64,000 nt of DNA from Cellulophaga sp. 20_2_10 (lineage in GTDB: Bacteria > Bacteroidota > Bacteroidia > Flavobacteriales > Flavobacteriaceae): NCBI RefSeq assembly GCF_023476645.1, contig NZ_JAMCOJ010000004.1, positions 124,001 through 188,000 on the forward strand. The letters are read 5' to 3'. Positions within the stretch are counted from its first letter, which is position 1; each line of letters starts with the position of its first letter. The notes below the pieces were generated by a model, which was not told the origin of the DNA, made no database searches, and worked only from the letters and a program-made list of their open reading frames with translations. The position numbers and the translations under genes were made by a program. Positions 44,567-53,304 of this stretch are shown here, piece by piece.

Positions 44567-44974
44567 ATGTCTGTAGAAACCAATTATTTAAAGAAATTAA
44601 GCGTATTATTAGATTTGATTGATTTAGCTAAGGTAGATGGCTTAGTCCAATCTGAGTACGACTTTTTATTAGAAGTAGCAGAGGATTTAGGCGTAGATGC
44701 TGTGGTGTTAGACTCTCTCTTTCAGACAAAAATAGAGCGAATTAAACCTGGTACAGAAGCAGAAAAAGTAAGTCATTTATGTAATTTAATAAAACTAATG
44801 AATGTAGATGATAAACAATCTATATTAGAAATTAATAAATTACACAAATTAGGGTTAAGTATGGGGCTATCTCCAATGGCTATACAACAAGTTTTATCTA
44901 TAATGCACAATTACCCTAATAAAGAAGTTCCTTTAGCTGTTATAGAAGAAGCTTTTAAAGCACAACAGAACTAA
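44567..44974 (+). CDS. TerB-like helical protein
   Basis: 135 residues from the ATG at 44567. Pattern DLAKVDGLVQSEYDFLLEVAEDLG is typical of the TerB/DjlA-type helical fold with its acidic Asp-Gly loop, and no membrane helix is present. Members are associated with tellurite or stress operons, but isolated TerB-like proteins of this size have no known function. It lies between the divergent DUF1456 gene and the Hsp20 gene, with about 220 bases of regulatory DNA after it. Confidence 0.7.
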   Translation: MSVETNYLKKLSVLLDLIDLAKVDGLVQSEYDFLLEVAEDLGVDAVVLDSLFQTKIERIKPGTEAEKVSHLCNLIKLMNVDDKQSILEINKLHKLGLSMGLSPMAIQQVLSIMHNYPNKEVPLAVIEEAFKAQQN

Positions 44975-45056
44975 ATTAAGTTTCCCTTTACAAACTTTAC
45001 TTTACGAATAGATTAGAACCGCTATGGCATTTTTTTATGCGATACATGGCTTTCTG

Positions 45057-45117
45057 TCGCTTATTTAAATAAGGCGATGTCATTTTGTCATTAATAGTTA
45101 GTGTGAAAGTGACAAAA
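45057..45117. promoter_or_regulatory. Inverted repeats upstream of Hsp20
   Basis: Two elements: TCGCTTATTT / AAATAAGGCGA (45057-45077, one bulged base) and TTTTGTCA (45083-45090) with TGACAAAA (45110-45117), perfect 8-bp arms 19 bases apart. A GTCATT direct repeat adjoins the first arm of the second. Placed 78-138 bases before the Hsp20 start, they could form a heat-shock operator, but neither resembles CIRCE or HAIR by eye. Confidence 0.45.
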
Positions 45118-45194
45118 AGTCTTCTTTTTATAAATGGTACATCATTTGAAATGTAACCTAACAAGAATAAATATTAAATTTAAAATTGTTAGTT

Positions 45195-45617
45195 ATGAGT
45201 TTAGTTAAAAAAAATACAGTTTTCCCATCATTATTAAACGAGTTATTAAATACAGATTGGTACGGAGGTTTAGAAGCTAATACGCCAACTATACCACCAG
45301 TTAATATTAAAGAAAACGAAAAAGATTACTCGTTAGAATTATTAGCTCCTGGTAGAAAAAAAGAAGATTTTAAAGTAGAGGTTGATAAAGATATTTTATC
45401 AGTGTCTGTAACAAGTGAAAAAATAAATACAGATTTAAAAGAAAAATATTCTTTAAAGGAATTTAAAATTAGAGACTTTAAAAGAACATTTAGTTTGCCA
45501 GATACTATTAAAGAAGAAAGTATAAGTGTTGCATATGAAAATGGAATTCTAAAATTTACACTTCCTAAGAAAGAGGAAGCATTACCTAGACCAAAAAGGT
45601 CATTAGATATTGCATAA
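45195..45617 (+). CDS. Hsp20/alpha-crystallin family small heat-shock protein
   Basis: 140 residues from the ATG at 45195. An N-terminal arm (1-33) is followed by the alpha-crystallin domain: PPVNIKENEKDYSLELLAPG, RKKEDFKVEVDKDILSV, KEFKIRDFKRTFSLPDTI, VAYENGILKFTLPKKE. The C-terminal tail (RPKRSLDIA) lacks a clear I-X-I motif. It would act as an ATP-independent holdase. Palindromic elements upstream fit stress control. A weak hairpin (45631-45656) and then a terminator follow. Confidence 0.92.
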   Translation: MSLVKKNTVFPSLLNELLNTDWYGGLEANTPTIPPVNIKENEKDYSLELLAPGRKKEDFKVEVDKDILSVSVTSEKINTDLKEKYSLKEFKIRDFKRTFSLPDTIKEESISVAYENGILKFTLPKKEEALPRPKRSLDIA

Positions 45618-45630
45618 TAAAGTTAAGGTT

Positions 45631-45720
45631 TTGTTTTATGTGTTTGCATAAAACAATGGTTGATTAAGTTGGTTAGTTTTTTGTAAAGTGCCCTAAGCAT
45701 TATTGTTTAGGGCATTTTTT
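45631..45720. terminator. Hairpin pair and terminator after Hsp20
   Basis: First a perfect 10-bp stem TTGTTTTATG / CATAAAACAA at 45631-45656 without a T-run, then TGCCCTAA / TTAGGGCA at 45689-45714 followed by T-run. The second is the terminator; the first may be an RNA-stability or regulatory hairpin. The uvrB stop codon begins at 45720. Confidence 0.75.
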
Positions 45721-47705
45721 TATTTTTCTTGCAATGCTTTAATTTCATCTCTAAGCTTAGCTGCTTGCATAAAATCTAAGTCTTTAGCAGCTATTTCCAT
45801 AGCTTTTCGTTTTTCACGAATCATTTTTTCTTTTTGGTCTGTAGTCAAATAAGCCATATCTGGTTCTGCTGCACGCATTTCTTCTTTCTCAAAATGATAT
45901 GTAGAAACCGAATTTTTAGACAATACACTATCTAAACTTTTATTTAAAGCCATAGGCTTTTGGTTGTGTTTGGTATTGTAAGCAATTTGCCTCTCTCTTC
46001 TGTAGTTGGTTTCGTCCATAGTTTTTTGCATACTAGCGGTTATTTTATCAGCATACATAATAGCCCTACCATTTAAATTTCTAGCAGCTCTACCAACGGT
46101 CTGCGTTAAAGAACGTGCACTACGTAAAAAACCTTCTTTATCAGCATCTAAAATGGCAACTAAGGATACCTCTGGTAAATCTAAACCTTCTCTTAAAAGG
46201 TTTACACCAATAAGTACATCAAACAAACCTTTTCGTAAATCTTGCATAATTTCTACGCGCTCCAAGGTGTCTACATCACTATGTATGTAACGGCAACGTA
46301 CACTAATACGATCTAGGTATTTAGCCAATTCTTCCGCCATACGTTTGGTAAGTGTAGTTACCAAAGTACGTTCGTCTTTCTCTATACGCAAGTGTATTTC
46401 TTCAACCAAATCATCAATTTGGTTTAAACTTGGTCTAACTTCTATAATGGGGTCTAGTAAACCAGTAGGTCTAATAACCTGTTCTACGTATACACCACCG
46501 CTTAATTGTAATTCATAATCAGCTGGTGTAGCACTTACGTGTATTACCTGGTTTTGTATCATTTCGAATTCTTCAAACTTTAATGGTCTGTTGTCCATTG
46601 CAGCAGGTAGTCTAAAACCATATTCTACCAAGTTTTCTTTTCTACTTCTGTCTCCACCGTACATTGCGTGCACTTGTGGTATGGTAACGTGACTTTCATC
46701 TATCACCATTAAATAATCATCTGGAAAGTAATCTAATAAGCAGAACGGTCTTGTACCGGGTTCTCTACCATCTAAATACCTAGAGTAGTTTTCTATACCA
46801 GAACAGTAGCCAAGTTCACGTATCATTTCTAAGTCAAACGTAGTACGTTCTTCTAAACGTTTGGCTTCTAAATGTTTTCCAATTTCTTTAAAATACTCAA
46901 CCTGCTTTACCATATCTGCTTGTATGCTATGTATAGCATTTTGCAAAATATCAGGAGAAGTAACGAACATATTAGCGGGGTAAATATTTAAAGTTTCATA
47001 AACTTCTAAAACCTTATTGTGCAAAGGGTCAAAAGCCTCAATTTCTTCAATTTCATCTCCAAAAAAATGAATTCTAAAAGCGTGATCAGCATAACTAGGA
47101 AAAACATCTACGACATCACCTTTAACTCTAAAGTTACCATTTCTAAAATCTGCAGTAGTTCTAGAATACAAACTTTGTACTAATTGATGCAAAAATTTAG
47201 TTCTAGAAATTACTTGATCTTTTTTTATAGAAATAACGTTTTTCTGAAATTCAACCGGGTTACCTATACCGTACAAACAAGATACAGACGCAATAACAAT
47301 AACATCTCTACGACCAGATAATAGGGAAGAGGTAGCGCTTAAACGCAACTTTTCTATATCCTCGTTAATAGATAAATCTTTCTCTATAAAAGTACCCGTA
47401 GTTGGTATGTATGCTTCAGGTTGGTAGTAATCGTAATAAGACACAAAATACTCTACAGCATTTTCTGGAAAAAACTGCTTAAACTCCGAGTATAATTGGG
47501 CTGCTAACGTTTTGTTATGTGCTAAAACCAAGGTTGGTTTTTGTAAATCTTCTATTACATTGGCAACAGTAAATGTCTTTCCAGAGCCTGTAACTCCTAG
47601 TAAAGTTTGGTGTCTTTCTCCCTCATTAACACCTTTAACCAATTCCTTAATTGCTTGGGGTTGGTCACCTGTAGGCTCAAATTTTGATACAACTTTAAAT
47701 TTCAT
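45720..47705 (-). CDS. uvrB: Excinuclease ABC subunit B
   Basis: 661 residues. Helicase motif I GVTGSGKTFTVANVIE near residue 40, the beta-hairpin region YYDYYQPEAYIP, motif with VIDESHVTIPQ, Walker B-type, VSATPADYEL, VTTLTKRMAEEL, DVLIGVNLLREGLD and TVGRAARN, plus a C-terminal UVR domain (KMIREKRKAMEIAAKDLDFM to the end) for UvrC contact. It is part of nucleotide-excision repair. The gene stands alone; its 5' neighbour region holds the REP-like element. Confidence 0.97.
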   Translation of the reverse strand: MKFKVVSKFEPTGDQPQAIKELVKGVNEGERHQTLLGVTGSGKTFTVANVIEDLQKPTLVLAHNKTLAAQLYSEFKQFFPENAVEYFVSYYDYYQPEAYIPTTGTFIEKDLSINEDIEKLRLSATSSLLSGRRDVIVIASVSCLYGIGNPVEFQKNVISIKKDQVISRTKFLHQLVQSLYSRTTADFRNGNFRVKGDVVDVFPSYADHAFRIHFFGDEIEEIEAFDPLHNKVLEVYETLNIYPANMFVTSPDILQNAIHSIQADMVKQVEYFKEIGKHLEAKRLEERTTFDLEMIRELGYCSGIENYSRYLDGREPGTRPFCLLDYFPDDYLMVIDESHVTIPQVHAMYGGDRSRKENLVEYGFRLPAAMDNRPLKFEEFEMIQNQVIHVSATPADYELQLSGGVYVEQVIRPTGLLDPIIEVRPSLNQIDDLVEEIHLRIEKDERTLVTTLTKRMAEELAKYLDRISVRCRYIHSDVDTLERVEIMQDLRKGLFDVLIGVNLLREGLDLPEVSLVAILDADKEGFLRSARSLTQTVGRAARNLNGRAIMYADKITASMQKTMDETNYRRERQIAYNTKHNQKPMALNKSLDSVLSKNSVSTYHFEKEEMRAAEPDMAYLTTDQKEKMIREKRKAMEIAAKDLDFMQAAKLRDEIKALQEK

Positions 47706-47757
47706 AGATTAAAAGTAACAAATACCGCAATAACAGCATACAAATAAGTCAGGTATT

Positions 47758-47838
47758 TTGGGCACTCGAGCGGGCTTTACACTATACTCCGTTTTGCAAA
47801 AAGGCAAATACGTGGTGCCGTTTCAATCCCTAGCGCAG
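47758..47838. repeat. GC-rich palindromic REP-like element
   Basis: Within the intergenic 47706-47839. By hand count 40 of 77 bases (47760-47836) are G or C, against about a third for the surroundings. Blocks GGGCACTCGAGCGGGCTTTA, CCGTTTTGC/GGCAAATACG inner hairpin and GTTTCAATCCCTAGCGC resemble interspersed palindromic repeats I recall in flavobacterial intergenic regions. Only one copy is visible here, so repetition must be tested genome-wide. Confidence 0.5.
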
Positions 47839-47839
47839 C

Positions 47840-50566
47840 TTATCGTTTTAAAGAAAAATGACCATTAAAGTCTCTGCCATTTTCAAGTTTGGCTCTAAAC
47901 CAATAATCAGACTCAGGTGCAGGTACACCTCTAGTGTTACCGTTCCAACCTACAGAGCTAGGGTCTATTTTAGCAACTAAAACGCCATACCTATCAAAAA
48001 TATAAATATCGCTTTTAGCTAAAAACGTACTGCTTATACCGCTAATTTGCCAAGTTTCGTTAATAGCATCACCATTAGGAGTAAATAGTTTTGGATACCC
48101 AATAACAGAAACCTCATAAGGTTCTGTAATGCCACAACCTTTTTTATCTCTAACAAAAACCTCTAAAATTCCCGCAGGTACATTGGTAAAGTTATTACTG
48201 TCTTGGTATGGTCCTAATGGATCGGTAATGGCATATTCATAATCGCCATCTCCGCTAACTAAAATAGTTATAGTGTTGTTTTTTCTGATGTCTTTTACTT
48301 CTACATTGGTTATTACAGCAATGTTAGATGGTGTAACCTTAAACTCTTTGCTGTTAGTGCAGGTTTGCGCGCCGCTATTGTGACTATAACCAAGTTCTAA
48401 TCTGTAGTTTCCAATGTTGGTAATGGTTGTGTTAACTAAACTAGATATAGAAGTTTCTGTACCATTGTCTTCAATTTTAAACCATTGGTAGGTGTCAAAA
48501 CCAGGTTCAGCTGTAAGTTCTAAAATAGGATTGTCTGTGCAAAAATAATATTCATCCTCAAGAACAACTTTAGGAGTTGGTTGCACAATTAAGCTAATTT
48601 CTTCTACACCTTGGCATTGGTTGCTTGCCTCTAATCTCGCGAATACAGTAGCAGTAGTAGAAATATAATCTTCACCAGAAATAGGGTTCAGTTCTAAAGA
48701 TGCATCTTCTAGAGAAGTATAAAAACTTACCTCTAAACCTGGATAATCTATTGTTTTTATAGATTCTAAGTCAAACATTCCCGTTTGCTCAGCATCATAA
48801 GAATCCATATCACAGGCGTAATACGGTAATGCTTTTGGTAGACTACTCGTGGTAGATTGAACCTGCAAAACCAACTCTGCATAAATAATACATCCGTTTT
48901 TATTGGTAACGCTAGTGTATATAGTTTGGTTTGTAGCAGTTGTATTTGTAAACCCAATTTGGTTGGTAATAGGAGTATTAGAATCTCTATCTGCTTCACT
49001 GGCATAAAAAGCAACTGTATTCTCTGCAATGCCGTTAGAAATATCAAAACTAGCTTGTTCAAGGTTAAAAACAGCAAAGCCATCTGTGGAGGAAGCATCT
49101 AAATCGCACTGAGTTACTATTGCATTGCTAATTACAGGTAATGGGTTAATGGTTACTTGTGCTTCTCCAATAATAGGACATTCAGACGGATCCGCAGGAG
49201 TTACTTCTAATGTATATTTACCTGCGTCTGCTAAAGTTGCATTAGTAATATTTAAAATACTACTATTATTTGTTATTGGCACTCCGTTTAAAGACCAAGT
49301 ATACGTTGCTCCAGGAAGATTGTCTACTTCTAACGTAAAATCATCTGCCTCACAAATAGTTAATGATGCACTTGTGCTACCATCTGTGTTTTTTACTAAA
49401 TCTTCTTTAGCAAAGAAAGACTGAATAAAAGGCGGTAAGCCTTGTGTGGCTAATTTACCTTGTAAGCTAATAGCGTTATGCTGGTAACCAGCGGCTGTAC
49501 CTACTTGGTTAGGATTATTAATTACCCCTAAATAACTTGTACCTTGATCGTAAGATTTGGCTATAGACCTATATATTTTACCATTTTCACCCAGTTGTAA
49601 TGCCCCTCTAAAAATGTTTTGTTCGTCTAAGACAACTTCACTGGCAGAGATGTTTGCGGCTGTTAAATTGTATTGTAAAAGGTTAGAACTTTCTACAGCT
49701 AAACCATATTGAGAGTTGTATGTATGTACATAAAGTAACTCGTTATTAGGAGAAAATTCTAGTCCGTAGGGATCTTTATTTGGAGCACTAATGTTTATGC
49801 GTTGTTCATTACTAAGTAAACCAGTATCTGCATCAAAATCATATAAAAATAGACCTTCGCTAACATTAGCAGAGGCCATTTTACTGCCATCTGCGGATAA
49901 TTTTAAATATCCTCTTTTATCAGAAACAGAACTATTTACTTTAGATTTTACAGATGTAGTTACAACGCCACTATCATTAACCTCAAAAGCGTGAAAAGTA
50001 TTAAAAACACCTTCGCTTCCGTTTTCATTAGCATAAGTAATTACCCAAACAGATTTATTAAAACAATCTTTAAGTACCGCTGTTATTTTCTCGGAGCAAT
50101 AATCTAAAAGCTTAGTGTTTTTGATAGTTACTGCTCCTTTACCACCATCTAAAGACATATCTACAGTAGAATAATTTAAACCATAGTCCGGATCAGCGTC
50201 AAAAACACTTGTGTCTACAGTAAAAATGTAAAAAATATTAGTGTCTTTCTGGTTGGGAACTATTAAGGCCGACTGAGAACTTGAAGGATCGCCGTATAAG
50301 CCGTTACCATTCTGCATAAGAACATGGTCTTTTGTGTATACACGTATGCCGTCTGTGTAAAATAATAAATTACCATCATCATCAGATATTGTAGCGCAAC
50401 CTTCGGTGGTGTTTAGTTTTCCGTCTGTAAGAGCAGTGACACTACCATTATCGTTAAAACGTATACCTGCACCATCTCCAAAGTACCAATTAGAAGCTTG
50501 ACTTTGCGCAAAAGACAGCATAGGCAAAAGCAACGCTAATGCGAGTAATTTTAAGGTTGGTTTCAT
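47840..50566 (-). CDS. T9SS-exported protein with type B (CHU_C) C-terminal sorting domain
   Basis: 908 residues. Signal peptide (LALALLLPMLSFAQ), a beta-propeller-like N-terminal half with repeated LxxTxG/PYGLEFSPN blades (about 30-380), one or more Ig/PKD-like modules (ADAGKYTLEVTPADPS, NIGNYRLELGYSH), and the gliding-motility-associated C-terminal domain GYPKLFTPNGDAINETWQI, IYIFDRYGVLVAKIDP, ending in the Lys-Arg type B tail. The type IX system would carry it to the cell surface. No enzyme motif was seen; adhesion or gliding substrate is likely. The REP-like element follows directly after its stop. Confidence 0.92.
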   Translation of the reverse strand: MKPTLKLLALALLLPMLSFAQSQASNWYFGDGAGIRFNDNGSVTALTDGKLNTTEGCATISDDDGNLLFYTDGIRVYTKDHVLMQNGNGLYGDPSSSQSALIVPNQKDTNIFYIFTVDTSVFDADPDYGLNYSTVDMSLDGGKGAVTIKNTKLLDYCSEKITAVLKDCFNKSVWVITYANENGSEGVFNTFHAFEVNDSGVVTTSVKSKVNSSVSDKRGYLKLSADGSKMASANVSEGLFLYDFDADTGLLSNEQRINISAPNKDPYGLEFSPNNELLYVHTYNSQYGLAVESSNLLQYNLTAANISASEVVLDEQNIFRGALQLGENGKIYRSIAKSYDQGTSYLGVINNPNQVGTAAGYQHNAISLQGKLATQGLPPFIQSFFAKEDLVKNTDGSTSASLTICEADDFTLEVDNLPGATYTWSLNGVPITNNSSILNITNATLADAGKYTLEVTPADPSECPIIGEAQVTINPLPVISNAIVTQCDLDASSTDGFAVFNLEQASFDISNGIAENTVAFYASEADRDSNTPITNQIGFTNTTATNQTIYTSVTNKNGCIIYAELVLQVQSTTSSLPKALPYYACDMDSYDAEQTGMFDLESIKTIDYPGLEVSFYTSLEDASLELNPISGEDYISTTATVFARLEASNQCQGVEEISLIVQPTPKVVLEDEYYFCTDNPILELTAEPGFDTYQWFKIEDNGTETSISSLVNTTITNIGNYRLELGYSHNSGAQTCTNSKEFKVTPSNIAVITNVEVKDIRKNNTITILVSGDGDYEYAITDPLGPYQDSNNFTNVPAGILEVFVRDKKGCGITEPYEVSVIGYPKLFTPNGDAINETWQISGISSTFLAKSDIYIFDRYGVLVAKIDPSSVGWNGNTRGVPAPESDYWFRAKLENGRDFNGHFSLKR

Positions 50567-50715
50567 ATAAGCGTTCTCTAAAACACTTAAATATACTTAT
50601 AAATCTCATTTTTTTAACACTATAAAGGAAGAACTTTTGATTTAAAGTGTTAATTTTTAGGATTTACAACTAAAAATAAGTAGCTTTAATATTACAAATT
50701 GTAAAATGAAATAAA

Positions 50716-51393
50716 ATGAAAAATAGATTTTTAATAATAGTAACATTAATTAGTGTAAGTTTTGGATATTCGCAATACAGGGATGTTAATGTAACCACTT
50801 ATGGAAGTTTAGCAGAGGTTGGATCTATATATGGAGAACCTGAAGAATTGAAAGGAACTAGTTATATTGATGAAAATTTTAAATCTGCTAAATTGCTAGA
50901 AAATAGTACTACTTTTCCTGCTAGATACAATGCATTTAGAGATGAAATAGAAATTCAGAATGAGGAAAAAATATACAATATAAAAAAGAACTATAATTCT
51001 CCTATTAATTTTTTAAAATCATCAAAAACTTATCAAGTTTATGACTATTTTAATAGTAAGGGTAAAGGAACAGGGTATTTTGTGGTTTTGTATAATGGAG
51101 CAGATGAAGGGGCATCATTATTAGTGCATGAAAAAATAAAATTTGAAGAAGAAGTAGTTAAAACTTCAGGTTATAATAATTACAGTGCACCTACTCTTGA
51201 AAGAGTAAAAGATAAAATGTATATATCTTTCAAAAGTAATATAGCTACTGAATTACCTAGAAGTCAAAAATCTATATTAAATCTATTTGGTGATAGCTCA
51301 AAAAAAATTAAATCATATGCCCAAAAACATAAACTAAGCTTTAAAGAAAAACAAGATTTAATTCAAATTTTGAAGTATTATAATTCACTTTAA
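50716..51393 (+). CDS. Exported protein of unknown function
   Basis: 225 residues. Signal peptide (FLIIVTLISVSFGYSQ), then a mixed alpha/beta region with no recognised motif. A lysine-rich C-terminal helix (SKKIKSYAQKHKLSFKEKQD) is present. Its base composition looks more AT-rich than its neighbours. It is convergent with the ABC permease gene and shares a bidirectional terminator. No family identified. Confidence 0.6.
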   Translation: MKNRFLIIVTLISVSFGYSQYRDVNVTTYGSLAEVGSIYGEPEELKGTSYIDENFKSAKLLENSTTFPARYNAFRDEIEIQNEEKIYNIKKNYNSPINFLKSSKTYQVYDYFNSKGKGTGYFVVLYNGADEGASLLVHEKIKFEEEVVKTSGYNNYSAPTLERVKDKMYISFKSNIATELPRSQKSILNLFGDSSKKIKSYAQKHKLSFKEKQDLIQILKYYNSL

Positions 51394-51428
51394 AAAAATA
51401 TTAAGTTTAAAATAACATTATATGTTGT

Positions 51429-51461
51429 CAAAAAAGCGAGATTATAAATCTCGCTTTTTTA
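51429..51461. terminator. Bidirectional terminator overlapping the ABC permease 3' end
   Basis: Stem AAAAAAGCGAGAT / ATCTCGCTTTTTT with loop TATA. On the minus strand the arm encodes the permease tail (KRDL) and the stop codon lies within the loop. Confidence 0.85.
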
Positions 51462-52275
51462 GTAATATGTATGACAAATATATAAAAATAGCGGTCCAAC
51501 ATAATACAATTAGTAATTGTAAAGGTTGTACACTATAATCTCTAGAGATATCCTCACCAACTTGCTGTGCTGCAGATTTTATAACGCTTAATCTACTAAA
51601 AGGTTCTGTAATTGTACTCCACATAGATCCAAAAGGAAAGAACCTAGAAACTGAATCTGCAACTTCTTTAGAGTACTTAGAAGCTAAGTATGTGTACGGA
51701 ATAATTTCTGCTCCAATAAACCAGATAAATAAAAATCCTAAGGCAAAAGCGGATCGTTTTACTAGTACCCCAACAAAGAAGCAAAAAGAGAAAAAACCAA
51801 TTAGTTTTACAAAATAGGCTAGGAGGTATTCTAAATCAGAAAAAATAATAGAAACTTCATTAAAGTCCGAGTAAATTAAACCAAGTATTAGGGAGATTAG
51901 AAATATAAATATAGTAGAAGCTAAAGAAAATACCCCAATTGTTAAAAATTTAGAAAGTATTAATTCTTTTTTAGATAAGCCGTCTATTAGGTTTTGTTTT
52001 ATTGTTTTGTTACTATATTCATTAGCAATCATAGAGACAATAACAATAGCCAAAAACAGTTTTAAAAAGGCAGCCATAAAGGTGTTAAAGTGCCATATGT
52101 ATGGGAAATTAAAAATACCAACATCTGCAATATGAAACTTTAAAGGGCCAAAATCTATCTTTATCATAGATATACCAGCTATAAGTATCATTAGTATAAA
52201 GTAAGAAAGTATTAAAACTTTACTTGCTTTATTATTCCATAGTTTTATAAATTCTATTTGTAGTAAACGTAACAT
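51442..52275 (-). CDS. ABC-2 type transporter permease
   Basis: 277 residues with about six hydrophobic helices. The N-terminal LLQIEFIKLWNNKASKVLIL and the SNKTIKQNLIDGLSKKELIL loop are typical of ABC-2 permeases of the multidrug or lantibiotic self-protection type. It lies 27 bases after the ATPase gene on the same strand, so the two form one transporter, probably of unknown substrate. Its last codons form one arm of the terminator shared with the convergent gene. Confidence 0.87.
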   Translation of the reverse strand: MLRLLQIEFIKLWNNKASKVLILSYFILMILIAGISMIKIDFGPLKFHIADVGIFNFPYIWHFNTFMAAFLKLFLAIVIVSMIANEYSNKTIKQNLIDGLSKKELILSKFLTIGVFSLASTIFIFLISLILGLIYSDFNEVSIIFSDLEYLLAYFVKLIGFFSFCFFVGVLVKRSAFALGFLFIWFIGAEIIPYTYLASKYSKEVADSVSRFFPFGSMWSTITEPFSRLSVIKSAAQQVGEDISRDYSVQPLQLLIVLCWTAIFIYLSYILLKKRDL

Positions 52276-52302
52276 AATTTTTTAGTTTTTTGGTTGATGT
52301 GA

Positions 52303-53205
52303 TTAGTTAGATTCGTTTTTAGTAAGCTCTAAGAATTGTTCTTCTAAGCTTTCTTTACGTTTCACTAAATGAGATAGGATTATGCCGCTATTATACAATT
52401 CTTTATTTAATTCAGTAGCACTTAATTCGTTCTTTAGGTTAGCTGTAATTACGCCATTTTCTTCTTCCAAAGAACTAAAATTTGGATTCATTTTTAAAAA
52501 TGATAAGAGAGCTTCATTATTTTCAGCTTTTAATTCAAAAAAGCCATAGCTAGCAATCATTTCATCAACACGGCCAGAATATAATTTTTCTCCTTTTCTT
52601 AAAATAACAACGTGGCTACACACTTTTTCTACTTCATCTAAAAGGTGTGAAGCCAATAGAATTGTAGTTCCTTGTGCTGCAATAATTTTTATAATTTCTC
52701 TAATTTGATGAATTCCTTGTGGATCTAAACCATTTGTAGGTTCATCTAAAATAAGTATTTCGGGATCGTTAAGTAGAGCAGAGGCAATAGCTAATCGCTG
52801 TTTCATACCTAATGAGTAGGTTTTAAACTTGCTATTTTTACGGTCTAAAAGTCCAACTAACTCTAGTTTTTCTTCAATCTTAGCTTCATCTACCTCTTTA
52901 ATTTTACAAACCAATTTTAGGTTTTGTACAGCTGTCATATAGGGGTAAAAGTTTGGTCGCTCTATAATAGCACCGACTTTTTTTAAGGCTTGGTGTGTAT
53001 TTATGCTCCCATCAAACCAGCTAAAGTCTCCAGAAGTTTTGTTAACCACATTTAGTACAATACCAAGTGTAGTAGATTTACCACTACCATTAGGTCCTAA
53101 AATGCCATAAACATTTCCTTTTTCTATAGTAAAAGATAAATCTTTTACAGCGGTTAAATAACCAAATTTTTTAGTGAGATTTTTTACTGTAAGTATTGTT
53201 TCCAA
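52303..53205 (-). CDS. ABC transporter ATP-binding protein
   Basis: 300 residues. Walker A GPNGSGKSTTLGI, Q-loop region, signature YSLGMKQRLAIASALL, Walker B ILILDEPTNGLDPQG, H-loop LLASHLLDEVEK. A C-terminal extension (about 215-300) is typical of the bacitracin/lantibiotic-type (BcrA) class. It pairs with the permease downstream. No substrate-binding protein is present, so an exporter is expected. Confidence 0.93.
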   Translation of the reverse strand: METILTVKNLTKKFGYLTAVKDLSFTIEKGNVYGILGPNGSGKSTTLGIVLNVVNKTSGDFSWFDGSINTHQALKKVGAIIERPNFYPYMTAVQNLKLVCKIKEVDEAKIEEKLELVGLLDRKNSKFKTYSLGMKQRLAIASALLNDPEILILDEPTNGLDPQGIHQIREIIKIIAAQGTTILLASHLLDEVEKVCSHVVILRKGEKLYSGRVDEMIASYGFFELKAENNEALLSFLKMNPNFSSLEEENGVITANLKNELSATELNKELYNSGIILSHLVKRKESLEEQFLELTKNESN

Positions 53206-53304
53206 GAGTAGCTGGTTTTTATGATTGTTATGGTCATAAGACGAGCTACCTAAGAATTTGTTACAAAATCTTACAAATTGTTTTTATAATATACGATCTA
53301 GAAA

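Noticed and set aside
45631-45656. 10-bp hairpin as the Hsp20 terminator
   Set aside because: No T-run follows; the next hairpin at 45689 has one and is the better terminator.
48766-49098. 110-codon minus-strand frame in the T9SS gene
   Set aside because: Same strand but a different frame inside the propeller/Ig part of a well-supported gene; Leu-rich shadow without motifs.
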